DNA from: Patiria pectinifera
Taxonomy: Eukaryota > Echinodermata > Asteroidea > Valvatida > Asterinidae
Direction: 5' to 3'
DNA: 64,000 bases
Assembly: GCA_029964075.1 (NCBI GenBank)
Contig: CM057149.1
Location: forward strand, 15,452,197 to 15,516,196
In this document: piece after piece, positions 57,101 through 64,000 of the stretch
Position numbering within the stretch: position 1 is the stretch's first letter
How the letters are laid out: every line of letters begins with the position of its first letter
The notes under the pieces: model-generated
Told to the model about the DNA's origin: nothing
The model's input: the letters and a program-made list of their open reading frames with translations, nothing else
Database searches by the model: none
Made by a program: the position numbers and the translations under genes

Positions 57101-60100
57101 GATGCACACAAGTCCTGTCCAGCTCTTTCTCTTTATAAATGAGTTTTGGGTACTTGTTTTAAAACTCCTTGAGTCTAACCAAATTTGAAAGTTAAATGTT
57201 TCTGAAGATTTTTGTTCATTGAATACTTATCTGCACTATGTTTTCCTGATAGGTGTTCTAAGAAAGGCAAGAAGGACGGTGCCAAGTCCAGCAAGAAGGC
57301 GGCCGCCAAGCCTGCTTGTGAAGCTAAGAAGGAGGAGCCAGACGCAGTGATGGGACCAGCCATCGAGCAGTCCTACCAGGAGAAGGTCAATCAGATCATC
57401 TCATTCGAATGGGTGAGTCTTCAAGCATTGCTCAGGGCTGGTAAGCGCAAGAAGTCTTGCTAGGCTCTGGAAATATTGGCTTAGTACAGTGCGAGTCAAA
57501 AATGAGGAAACCCAAATGGCGCCTCCTATTTTTTTTTTAAGAAGTTCTTCACGTAGCACTTTTCACGTTCACTTTTCAAATTCAGTCAAGTGACTTTTTT
57601 CAACAGTTAAGAGCTCCCAGCCTACATAAATCAGGATTGACTGGCTGTGACTGTTTATGTAACTTGATACAGCTATGCTTTGACTGTAGGTGATTGATAA
57701 ACCACCTGCGCCTACCACTCGCCTGTTTTTGTCTGGTGACTGAATTTGACTAGTCACGGTGCTTGCTTGAAACATGATCTGACTGTCGGTGACTAGGCTG
57801 TGTAAAAGGCATGACAGGGAAAGAGGATTGATTTTTTTGACGGTCTTTGAATGTTCGATTAGTAGGGTGGTTAAACATACATGTATCTTCTTCTTTTTAA
57901 TGGAATTGTGATTTTTTTTTTTTACAAGTTTGAAACATCTTATTATACCAAGATTGACCAGTTTTTAAACTAATAAAAAAGACAAACAAGTGGGACTACC
58001 CTTACCCTCCAGGGTATATTTGGCCAGAAACTCTGCCAAAAGCAGTAATGTGCAACACTTGTCAAACTGACAAGCCTGTCCATTGTAGCAATCAACCAGG
58101 TCAAAAGTCTCAAGGCCAAACTGCCTCAGAGTCCCTGGTCACTGATGTGTTAAAAAAGATGATGCTGAGCCAGTATTGTACTTAACAGTTACTGTGAAAA
58201 TAGAAATGGCGTAAAGCTGTTATCCGTACATAAATTGCATGTTCATCTGCAAATAGCGCCCCCTAGCATAAAGAAATGTGTGACTGCAAATAGCGCCCCT
58301 AACATAGTTCTAGTGCCCCCCTCCGCTTTTTGACAGCGCACCGACCTTAAATTTTCAAAGTTGGAGAACACTGCGGAGGTACTAAGGATGAACACGGTAC
58401 TCCCACAGTTTATCACAAATTTTAAACCGTGGATATTCGTAGCTCCAAACCGTGCATGTGTGTGATTGGGGCTTTAAAGGTTAAGGTGTAAATAACTCGA
58501 GGCGTATCAAATTCATGTTTTCTCAGGCACGAGACATCATGAAGAACTACCAGCCCAACAAGCTGTACAACGGCGGCAAGATGATGCTGCTCTTTGAGAT
58601 CCTGGAGGGCTCCATCAAGGTGGGGGACCGTCTCCTGGTCTTTAGTCAGAGCCTGAGCACCCTGTCGCTGATTGAGAAGTTCCTGGCCGAGAGGACCATG
58701 CCGGAACCGCCGGATCCCCCGTCGGACTTTGATGGGAAGTGGGTCCGGAATAAGACCTACTTCCGTGAGTAGAAGAAAGTGTAGAGTGTGGTGTTGGTGA
58801 TAACGAGTTATTTGCCGTAGTGATTTGTCCGTTTTTCATTAGGCCAAACAAAAAAAGTCTCCGGTTTCTGGTATGCGCGCGCGTCCCCGTAGCCATGCGC
58901 GTCGGCAAAATGAAAAAGTTTTTTTTTTCAGTGAAAGATGATGTCTCAAAACCGCCAAACTCACTGGTTTGACTGGAATCCTGCTGCTGCACAATTTTAA
59001 CGTGTTTTTAGGTGGGGTTATGGTCGTGAATAAGCTTTATGTGGCCTCTCTGGACTCCCAATCCCGTATAGGCCTATTTGTACTAAGTTTAGTCGGGCAC
59101 CATTTGCAGTCATCAGCTGACATTTGAAGCAAAAAAATCAGGGGAAAAAAAAAAAAAAAGCTGCGTCGCCGCACTACTTTTAGGCAAGCTCCATACCAGA
59201 AACCGGAGACTTTTTGGGGGGGGCCTTATCCAACGGAGGTTTGTTATAAAGTCTGTGCATGAACTTAATTGAACCTAAATTATTTTTTTGGGGGGGGAGT
59301 AAAAAGTTTTTTAATGTGATGTAGTACAAATGATTATTGTTCACCGAAGTGTTGCTAGTAAGGAGAGATGCAAATTCCTTAAAAAGTGTTATTAGTGTGT
59401 CTTTTCATGCATAAATTAGCATAATATTTATTACAAAATGTCGCACATGACCACTCAAAATGTCACGCATGTGACCACAGAACAGTTCCAAGCGTGTGCA
59501 TTGTGTTAACGCTTGCGCGCTACCCTGAATAAAAAATTTAAAAACTCTAATGGAAATTTCCAAAAATGTGTCTTTAGACGCATCGTTGGAAAGGCCTTCT
59601 TTTGTTGATTTCTTCAAAATGACAGCGTGCCAGAAAGGGAGTTTAGTTTCACAGGGAGTTAAGTTCCCTTACTATCTTTCAACTAAGTGTGTTTTTCAAC
59701 AATAATTACGTCAAAAATCATCCGGGAGGTTTTTGAATATTTTGCAGGATTAACGAAAGTGTGACCAGCCACTAATGAGTGGCAATTTACTGCAGTATTA
59801 ACACAAACAGAAATCTTGATTGACTTCTTGATTCAGGCCTGGATGGCAGCACACCGGCCTCTGATCGGGAGAAGATGATCAATCAGTTCAACCATGAGAA
59901 CAACAAACACTTCTGGCTCTTCCTGCTCTCCACACGGTAAGGTGGCATTGCTACGCGGAGCTGTTAAGCATATTTAATCCTAGAGAGATCTATCAAAAGT
60001 CCCTGCGATTCCATCACAAGTCCCTGCAAGTCCCTGCAAGGCCATCACAAGTCCCTGCAAGTCCCTGCAATTCCATCACAAGTCCCTGCAAGTCCCTGCA

Positions 60101-63100
60101 ATTCCATCACAAGTCCCTGCAATTCCATCACAAGTCCCTGCAAGTCCATCAAAAGTCCCTGCGATTCCATCACAAGTCCCTGCAAGTCCATCACAAGTCC
60201 TCCACTCTCAATTCAACTCGCAAGCTATTCAAATGAGCTGTTTCTTGTGACTGGACTTGCGAATTTACTTGTGATTAACTTGTGACTGAACTTGTGATGG
60301 ACTATGACTGGACTTGTGACAGGACTTGTGACTGGAGTTGTGACTGGACTTGTGATGTGGCTTGTGACTGGACTTGTGCCTGGACTTGTACCTGGACTTG
60401 TGACTGGACTTGTGACGTACTTGTGACAGGACTTGTGTTGTACTCGTGACTGGGCTTGTTACAGAAGTTGTGACTGGACTTGTGATATACCTGCGACTGG
60501 ACTTGTATATTGTCTTGTGATGTACTTGTGGCTGGACTTGCGATGGACTTGTGAATGGATTTGTGATGCACTTGTGATTTGACTTTTTAATTAATTTGTT
60601 AAGTGCTCGTGACTGGACTTGTGATGCGCCTACAATCCACCACAAGTACCACGTACCTCGCAATGTAGCAATCTGTGTTGTTTTACACACTCAGGGCCGG
60701 TTGTCTTGGAATCAACCTGATCGGTGCTAATCGCGTCATCGTCTTGGACGCCTCCTGGAACCCCTGCCATGACGCGCAGGCCGTCTGCCGCGTCTACCGC
60801 TACGGCCAGAAGAAGAAATGCCACGTCTACCGGATGGTGACTGACAACACGCTGGAGAAGAAAATCTATGACAGACAGATCTCCAAGAAAGGAATGTCAG
60901 GTAAAATAAAAAAACAAAAACAAATTTCCTTCAAATAACTTGATAAAGCTCCCAATAGTCCCAATAGAGTGTTTTACCTGAGACCTTTTTCTTAGATTTC
61001 ACTCAAAGTATCAGATTTGAGAGTCAAGACCAATGTGAAGGAGTAAAAACTCTTTGATACTTTGATTTTGAACAGAAAAGATTGTGTTTCTATCATTGAA
61101 AAGAACCTTTGAACATGATTAAATACAATGTACACATTTTATGAGAAATGTGAATCTGAACTAACTCTAGGTGAGACCTGATTCTGAAAAAATGCATTTT
61201 TACCAGAAATTGAATGCTGTCTATAATGGGCCGCGTGCAAAAGTACCCCCTCAACGGTTAGAGAAGGAGAGTTGGGGGGAGACCACTGATGCTCACACGA
61301 AGACGCTATGGCTTTTTCCACATTCAGAGTAATGTCCACATTCAGAGTAATGTCCACATTCAGAGTAATGTCCACATTCAGAGTAATGTCCACATTCAGA
61401 GTAATGTCCACATTCAGAGTAATGTCCACATTCAGAGTAATGTCCACATTCAGAGTAATGTCCACATTCAGAGTAATGTCCACACTCAGTGTAATGTCCA
61501 CACTCAGAGTAATGTCCACATTCAGAGTAATGTCCACATTCAGAGTCATGTCCACACTCAGAGTAATGTCCACACTCAGAGTAATGTCCACACTCAGAGT
61601 TATGTCCACACTCAGAGTAATGTCCACATTCAGAGTAATGTCCACATTCAGAGTAATGTCCACATTCAGAGTAATGTCCACATTCAGAGTAATGTCCACA
61701 CTCAGAGTAATGTCCACACTCAGAGTAATGTCCACATTCCGAGTAATGTCCACATTCCGAGTAATGTCCACATTCCGAGTAATGTCCACATTCCGAGTAA
61801 TGTCCACATTCCGAGTAATGTCCACATTCCGAGTAATGTCCACATTCCGAGTAATGTCCACATTCCGAGTAATGTCCACATTCCGAGTAATGTCCACATT
61901 CCGAGTAATGTCCACATTCAGAGTATTGTCCACATTTCGAGTATTGTCCACATTTCGAGTATTGTCCACATTCAGAGTAATGTCCACATTCAGAATTGCT
62001 CGTGCGTACTTCGCGCTGTACACGCGCGAACCAATACGCACCCCTGGTGTGTCCTGACAACGGGCTTTACTTAAAAAAAACAATCAAACTGTGCTCTAGA
62101 AGTCTCTTCTAACAGAATAATGACTCTACATTGTTATGAACAATAGTAGTCGTCATTTTTATTTTTTTTTTAAATTTTATATATATAAAAAAATGGAATC
62201 CATATTTTCTTTGTGAATGATCGTTCCAGACCGGGTCGTTGACGAGCTGAACCCAGAGATGAACCTGACCAAGAAGGAAGTTGAATCCTTGCTGGAGTTT
62301 GACGCCGACGCCGACGACACGCCTTACGAGGACTTCAGCAATGTGGCCGCCAAGTACACCGACGCCATGCTGGTCAACATCTGCAACGAGTACAGCAACT
62401 TCCTCAGTAAGGTGGGTTGTTCAGTAGTTTTATTTGGTATTTTGTAAATAATTGTCAGGATTTCGAAGAATGTCTACATGTATACATGTTGCCTCAGGCT
62501 TGTAGAATTTGACAGGGCCCGTCTCAATTCCGATCCGGGAAGAGCTCCAGACAATTTGCGGGTAGAATCATTCACTTTGTCCGTAAGAAGCTGTGCATTT
62601 GTGATGCGATCAAGCTAAATGAGTCGTTTGTCAGGAATTTTTATGTGGAGATACAGGCCAAAATAGGGCCACTTCATCACATCTCTTGGTGTTCCGACTT
62701 CCATAATTTTTTAACTAAAGATGGTATCAGCATGCGGTTTTCACAGCAGTAATGCCGAGATTGTGGTCTTCGAAATCTATAGTAAACAAAATTTGACCAG
62801 GGTCAACAAACGACTCATGTAGCTTGATCGCACAATATTTGTCTTGGACATGTTCCAGGGAAATGTTCATTAGCAACTGCTTGACTCACCGGCACTGATA
62901 ACCTCATTGCAGGAAGATTGCGGGGAAGTTGTTCAGAATCCGGCAACTTATATCCGATACAACGTCTGCATCTTTTCAGGAACTGGCTCGGACATGAATT
63001 GAGACGGGCCCTCATTAAGGAACGTGTAGCTTCCTTTGTACTTGTGCAAATGAGTACTTGTGACATAATGTGGAGTTTGTAACAGAATATTGAGGAAGTG

Positions 63101-64000
63101 TATCATTTGTTATGTCATGTTCGGGTGTCGGCGCAGTGTGCGTAAAGTAAAACACTTGTATGCATTGTGTGTACATGTATTACATACACCCCGAGGACAG
63201 ACGAAAAAAGGGAGAACAACAGATTCTTTCAATAGAAAACGGTCCTTGATGATGAGTGTGTGTGCCTAGTCTATGGGAGAGTGTTACATTGTAGGGACAA
63301 AGGGAAACACAAAGCCTTGTCCTCGAGAGTACAGTAAAACACGACTGCGTGCATAGGCATGCGCTGAACACCACTCAAAGTGGACGTCACAAAATCAGGT
63401 ATACATGTATATTTACTCACATCCCTCTGTGGTAAATTTTCCTTGTTCACACCCAAATACGCATCGTACTGTTTTGATTGTGAATTAATCATATTTATTG
63501 TTTTACGAGTTGATATTATTTCAGTATCGGGTTTTGCCCTTCAGCGATTTGTAATTTCATTAAAGGGAATATACATCATTTGCCTTTGCTGTAATTTTCA
63601 GAAATGGATGGAATTGGGGGGTTGGAAATATATAGCAAATATAGTTACACTGACTTTTTTTGAGGTTTTGGGTTCGAAAATGCTATAAAAACCAAGAAAA
63701 ACAATTATTTTTCTGTAGTCTGGTTCCCTGACTCCATTTTAGAAGAAACAGAGCAGTTTACATACATTGGGGAATTGTAAGGTCGGGGAACCAGTCTAGC
63801 TGGCTTGTACCCGTTCATAGGTGTGTAATCGATTGCAAACAAGTGCGATGGTCAACTGGGGCCAGTATTTGAAAAAAGCCAGTTTTTTCCAACGCTGGTC
63901 GGCCGATCAGCTTTGGAAATTGATACAAAATTACCACTTTTCTTGAAAATGACGGTATACCAGGTGCCATGATTTTACAGGATGCTTTACACTGTCATTC
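42036..64000 (+). CDS. RAD54L2: RAD54L2 / ARIP4 helicase-like SNF2 ATPase (17 exons seen, 3' end outside window)
   Basis: Seventeen exons give 1170 codons in one frame. Residues 1-190 are acidic then Lys-rich. Residues 176-227 hold RRRNIKKF and [14 protein letters not shown], as in human ARIP4. Residues 290-392 carry SUMO-interaction-like strings ([21 protein letters not shown]) and [19 protein letters not shown]. The ATPase core runs from about 393: motif I SMGLGKT (425-429 GLGKT), Ia VPINTIQNW, motif II DEGH (685-688; DEGH is typical of ARIP4), motif [12 protein letters not shown], motif [11 protein letters not shown], motif [16 protein letters not shown] and motif [15 protein letters not shown]. 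Insertions relative to human lie after Ia (about 100 residues) and in exon 13 (Lys-rich). The family is a nuclear, DNA-dependent ATPase that modulates androgen receptor and clears SUMO-marked TOP2 adducts in vertebrates. The last exon seen ends at 62411; the C-terminal tail is missing from the window. Confidence 0.97.
42627..42838 (+). CDS. RAD54L2: RAD54L2 exon 2
   Basis: Residues 53-123. Acceptor aatttgtcag|ACTTG, donor AAG|GTTCGT. Asp-rich ([20 protein letters not shown]), then a Ser/Pro stretch ending VPDDMK. Confidence 0.82.
42981..43498 (+). mobile_element. TTAA-targeted element, family 2, second copy
   Basis: Left TTAAAGGGAATGTACAACAT, right ATATTCCCTTCAA (TTAA decayed). Central palindrome CCAACACTGGTTGGCTGACC... 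near 43331. In RAD54L2 intron 2. Confidence 0.8.
43499..43930 (+). mobile_element. Family 3 element, partial
   Basis: Shares AATTTCCATATTC, TTCAGGCAGAAATCTCA, CATGGCAGTAAG and CAGAAAACCCCT words with 51506-52062, in the same order. It adjoins the family 2 copy directly. Confidence 0.7.
43951..43982 (+). repeat. Half copy of the ACACTCTGTTTAAGACC palindrome family
   Basis: ACACTCTGTTTAAGACCAGT then GGGAGTCT matches the left arm of the hairpin at 17122. Confidence 0.6.
44317..44516 (+). CDS. RAD54L2: RAD54L2 exon 3
   Basis: Residues 124-189. Acceptor cctctttag|CCAAG, donor ATTAA|GTAAGT. Lys/Arg-rich, likely nuclear localisation ([27 protein letters not shown]). Confidence 0.88.
44793..45087 (-). 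mobile_element. SINE family B with tRNA-like head
   Basis: On the minus strand: TAGAGCACAGGCC, then GTGGATTCGAGCCCC (box B), the CCCTTGAGTAAGGC body and the GACAGGTTCGTCCCCTT-type end. It ends about 100 bp before RAD54L2 exon 4. Confidence 0.8.
45185..45297 (+). CDS. RAD54L2: RAD54L2 exon 4
   Basis: Residues 190-227. Acceptor gtatttgcag|GAAG, donor [27 protein letters not shown] then [14 protein letters not shown] matches the human helix QQEELERRKRLEQQ. Confidence 0.92.
46294..46551 (+). CDS. RAD54L2: RAD54L2 exon 5
   Basis: Residues 228-313. Acceptor tttttcag|CATTTG, donor [23 protein letters not shown], an Ala/Pro-rich linker, then [14 protein letters not shown], which resembles a SUMO-interacting motif with acidic tail. 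Confidence 0.9.
46620..46978 (+). mobile_element. SINE family A, complete
   Basis: Box A TGGCCTCATGG (46629-46639), box B GGTTCGAGTCC (46685-46695), body CCTTGGGCAAGGCAC and CTCCACCCAGGAGTAAATGG, tail GCGCTTTGATC...AAAGCGCTATATAGG and (ATT)n. The 3' tail suggests mobilisation by an L2/CR1-like LINE. Confidence 0.87.
47688..47993. mobile_element. Non-autonomous element, family G, copy 2 (inverted to copy 1)
   Basis: Inverted relative of 17432-17766: CGCCTCTTGACCTC, CATAGACAATGGAT and TCAGACGTTCTACAGGAG pair with it. It ends about 65 bp before RAD54L2 exon 6. Confidence 0.7.
48060..48295 (+). CDS. RAD54L2: RAD54L2 exon 6
   Basis: Residues 314-392. Acceptor ttctgtgcag|ACGTG, donor [29 protein letters not shown] then [20 protein letters not shown] and RSVKPHQ, directly before the ATPase core. 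Confidence 0.95.
48320..48535. repeat. 52-53 bp tandem repeat, four copies
   Basis: Unit starts CCTCATTGCTATAGCGTAGA and ends GTAGTCTTGGTCC; copies begin at about 48323, 48376, 48428 and 48480. Each unit holds the small hairpin GCGTAG-AGCA-CTACGC. It begins about 27 bp after the exon 6 donor of RAD54L2. Confidence 0.88.
48915..49456. mobile_element. TA-targeted CAGGG element, 0.54 kb
   Basis: TA-CAGGGTGAGTAAAAATAAGC at the left, GACTCGCCCTG-TA at the right. Same ends and same subterminal sequence as the 3.7 kb element at 5921. No protein. Confidence 0.87.
49795..49959 (+). CDS. RAD54L2: RAD54L2 exon 7 (motif I)
   Basis: 55 codons, phase 0. [18 protein letters not shown] and [19 protein letters not shown]: the Walker A nucleotide-binding loop of the SNF2 core, almost identical to human. 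Confidence 0.98.
50034..50418. mobile_element. TTAACCCTAA-end element, family 4, copy 2
   Basis: Left TGACCCTAACTTGCTAGGAT, right GGGAAGGTTAGGGTTAA. The body repeats TCAATCCTGCAAAATC. It starts about 75 bp after the RAD54L2 exon 7 donor. Confidence 0.75.
50430..50620 (+). mobile_element. SINE family C, head missing
   Basis: GTAAATGGGTACCGGCATTA, TGGCATATCATCCAGGGGGA and GCCACGGAAACC, then CCTGATGAGTCATATTGG, as in 22640-22850. Confidence 0.65.
50947..51388 (+). CDS. RAD54L2: RAD54L2 exon 8 (motif Ia plus long insertion)
   Basis: Residues 448-594. Acceptor ctctccaaag|GTTCTC, donor [30 protein letters not shown] is motif Ia. About 100 residues follow that are Ser/Thr/Lys-rich and much longer than the human segment, then [20 protein letters not shown]. 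Confidence 0.95.
51506..52062 (+). mobile_element. TTAA-targeted element, family 3, complete
   Basis: Left TTTAAAGGACCATGAAATG, right CATTCCATGGGCCCTTTAA. 557 bp, no protein. It lies in RAD54L2 intron 8. Confidence 0.8.
52996..53332 (+). CDS. RAD54L2: RAD54L2 exon 9 (motif II, DEGH box)
   Basis: Residues 595-706. Acceptor gattcatctcag|CCACA, donor [27 protein letters not shown], a run of seven Lys, [11 protein letters not shown] (SIM-like, conserved in human as VIIDLDEED), and [11 protein letters not shown]. Confidence 0.97.
53655..54085. mobile_element. TTAACCCTAA-end element, family 4, copy 3
   Basis: Left TTAATCCTAACTTTAATAGG, right GGGAAGGTTAGGGTTAA. CCTGCAAAATCCTCC repeated in the body. 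Confidence 0.75.
54356..54518 (+). CDS. RAD54L2: RAD54L2 exon 10 (motif III)
   Basis: Residues 707-761. Acceptor ctttaccacag|ACGAC, donor [40 protein letters not shown] and [14 protein letters not shown]. Confidence 0.98.
54600..54785 (-). mobile_element. Family 1 element, truncated
   Basis: Shares ATCATTTGCAGCTAT, AAAAAGTAACTGAC and CATGCTGTCGTTTTGAA-type sequence with copies A-D. Only one end is kept. Confidence 0.6.
54810..55016 (+). mobile_element. LINE/SINE 3' tail
   Basis: Ends in ATGCGCTATATAAGACTCCG and (ATT)n, like the tail of SINE family A. No coding part visible. Confidence 0.5.
55183..55425 (+). CDS. RAD54L2: RAD54L2 exon 11
   Basis: 81 codons, phase 0. [20 protein letters not shown] then [17 protein letters not shown] and [11 protein letters not shown]. 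Acceptor cttcccccacag|GACATG, donor AAG|GTGAGT. Confidence 0.97.
55583..55736 (+). mobile_element. tRNA-derived SINE, family D, plus copy
   Basis: Box A TAGCTCAGTTGG (55664-55675), box B GGTTCAAACC (55698-55707). The whole unit, including GGGAACCGCCAACATAGGGC before box A, matches 10831-10986. The acceptor stem does not pair, so it is not a tRNA gene. Confidence 0.85.
56192..56289 (+). CDS. RAD54L2: RAD54L2 exon 12
   Basis: [20 protein letters not shown], the conserved IWNHPD of SNF2 proteins. Acceptor catcctag|ATTTGG, donor GCGAG|GTGAGG, phase 2. Confidence 0.96.
57253..57412 (+). CDS. RAD54L2: RAD54L2 exon 13 (lineage-specific lysine-rich insert)
   Basis: Residues 875-928. Acceptor tcctgatag|GTGTTC, donor [28 protein letters not shown] is unlike the human linker; the end [11 protein letters not shown] aligns with the human NNIVTYEW. 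Confidence 0.92.
57485..57530 (+). mobile_element. Degenerate end of TA-targeted CAGGG element
   Basis: TACAGTGCGAGTCAAAAATG followed by GAGGAAACCCAAA resembles the left end at 5921 and 48915. The rest is not recognisable. Confidence 0.45.
58527..58764 (+). CDS. RAD54L2: RAD54L2 exon 14 (motif IV)
   Basis: Residues 929-1007. Acceptor gttttctcag|GCACG, donor [50 protein letters not shown] and [14 protein letters not shown]. Confidence 0.97.
58842..59225. mobile_element. PIF/Harbinger-like short element
   Basis: Ends GGCCAAACAAAAAAAGTCTC and its complement; 22 bp around AGTCTCCGGTTTCTGGTATG are perfectly inverted (about 58854 and 59190). Flanked by TTA on both sides, a 3-bp duplication typical of PIF/Harbinger, as are GGCC ends. 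No protein. Confidence 0.8.
59410..59725 (+). mobile_element. Family 1 element, partial
   Basis: Contains GGAAATTTCCAAAAATGTGT, GACGCATCGTTGGAAAGG and AACAATAATTACGTC as in copies B-D. The terminal inverted repeats are missing. Confidence 0.65.
59837..59936 (+). CDS. RAD54L2: RAD54L2 exon 15
   Basis: Residues 1008-1040. Acceptor ttgattcag|GCCTGG, donor [30 protein letters not shown] and FWLFLLSTR. Confidence 0.96.
59990..60215. repeat. Tandem CACAAGTCCCTGCAA repeat
   Basis: About 10-24 bp units of AAGTCCCTGCAA and TTCCATCACAAGTCC, in RAD54L2 intron 15. Confidence 0.85.
60240..60640. repeat. Tandem GACTGGACTTGTGATG repeat, inverted to the preceding array
   Basis: Degenerate 12-bp units of ACTTGTGACTGG and GGACTTGTGATGG. 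These are the complement of the CCATCACAAGTCC units just upstream, so the two arrays can fold on each other. Related words occur at 49690-49735. Confidence 0.83.
60695..60900 (+). CDS. RAD54L2: RAD54L2 exon 16 (motifs V and VI)
   Basis: Residues 1041-1109. Acceptor cacactcag|GGCC, donor [50 protein letters not shown] and [18 protein letters not shown]. Confidence 0.98.
61318..61994. repeat. 18-bp minisatellite, about 37 copies
   Basis: Unit CACATTCAGAGTAATGTC (registers vary). Nine near-identical units open the array, mixed ATTCAG/ACTCAG units follow, then ten uniform ATTCCGAG units, then two ATTTCGAGTATT units. In RAD54L2 intron 16. Four of six frames are open for about 250 codons, only because 18 is divisible by 3. 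Confidence 0.95.
62230..62411 (+). CDS. RAD54L2: RAD54L2 exon 17 (last in window)
   Basis: Residues 1110-1170. Acceptor cgttccag|ACCGG, donor [29 protein letters not shown] as in human, then a diverged [19 protein letters not shown]. Later exons are beyond the window. Confidence 0.95.
62515..63011. mobile_element. GGGCCCGTCTCAATTC inverted-repeat element
   Basis: Perfect 16-bp ends (62515-62530 and 62996-63011). Inner inverted match ATCAAGCTAAATGAGTCGTT against ACGACTCATGTAGCTTGAT. 497 bp, no protein. Confidence 0.87.
63170..63375 (+). repeat. Repeat family F, copy 2
   Basis: Matches 35207-35445 over GGAGAACAACAGAT, TCTATGGGAGAGTG and GTAGGGACAAAGGGAAACAC. Confidence 0.75.
63560..64000 (+). 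mobile_element. TTAA-targeted element, family 2, third copy (cut by window end)
   Basis: TTAAAGGGAATATACATCAT start; central palindrome near 63889; it then follows the other copies to the window edge. Confidence 0.8.

Noticed and set aside
60265-60690. 141-codon minus frame rich in His, Lys and Ser
   Set aside because: Read-out of the GACTTGTGATG tandem array in an intron.
61318-61994. CRISPR array
   Set aside because: Units are directly adjacent without spacers, and the DNA is clearly eukaryotic with spliced genes.
61139-62083. 314-codon minus frame and 261/249-codon plus frames made of six-residue repeats
   Set aside because: They are produced by an 18-bp minisatellite whose unit is divisible by 3; several frames on both strands are open at once and it lies within a RAD54L2 intron.

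Overview
This is animal nuclear DNA: AT-rich, packed with repeats, with spliced genes whose exons all join in frame at GT/AG sites. The mix of tRNA-derived SINEs with 'AAAGCGCTATATA' tails, frequent 'tacatgta' words and many short TTAA-targeted inverted-repeat elements suggests a marine invertebrate, probably a deuterostome such as an echinoderm. The species assignment is a guess; the gene calls are not.

Three protein-coding genes are supported. (1) Minus strand, 10649 to 2567: a four-exon monocarboxylate-transporter-like SLC16 gene of 465 codons (456 from the second ATG). A 3.7 kb non-autonomous transposon sits in its first coding intron. (2) Minus strand, 36735 to 20649: a ten-exon orthologue of NCKIPSD/SPIN90, complete at 617 residues. 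It has an N-terminal SH3 domain, a short proline-rich linker and a C-terminal helical Arp2/3-activating domain. (3) Plus strand, 42036 to beyond the right edge: seventeen exons (1170 codons) of RAD54L2/ARIP4, an SNF2-family ATPase. The N-terminal acidic and SUMO-interaction-like region and the whole ATPase core are present; the C-terminal tail lies outside the window.

Layout: 1-2566 is 3' flank of the SLC16 gene; 2567-10649 is SLC16; 10650-20648 is intergenic, with a possible 3 kb inverted-repeat element (13037-16020), CRE-like palindromes and SINEs; 20649-36735 is NCKIPSD; 36736-42035 separates the two head-to-head genes NCKIPSD and RAD54L2; 42036-64000 is RAD54L2. NCKIPSD works in cortical actin assembly and RAD54L2 in SUMO-linked chromatin and topoisomerase 2 repair, so they share no pathway. 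Their adjacency is notable because both human orthologues map to chromosome 3p21.

Most of the remaining sequence is mobile. At least five short families appear to target TTAA, with full or partial copies in introns. There is also a TA-targeted family with one 3.7 kb and one 0.54 kb member, a hAT-like element with subterminal GAGTC repeats and a 7-bp duplication, a PIF/Harbinger-like element, several tRNA-headed SINEs, a LINE ORF2 relic, an 18-bp minisatellite with four open frames and a 52-bp tandem repeat. No rRNA, functional tRNA, CRISPR array or complete transposase gene was found. The best leads are the unusual repeat architectures and their tight placement beside splice sites, not a new gene cluster.
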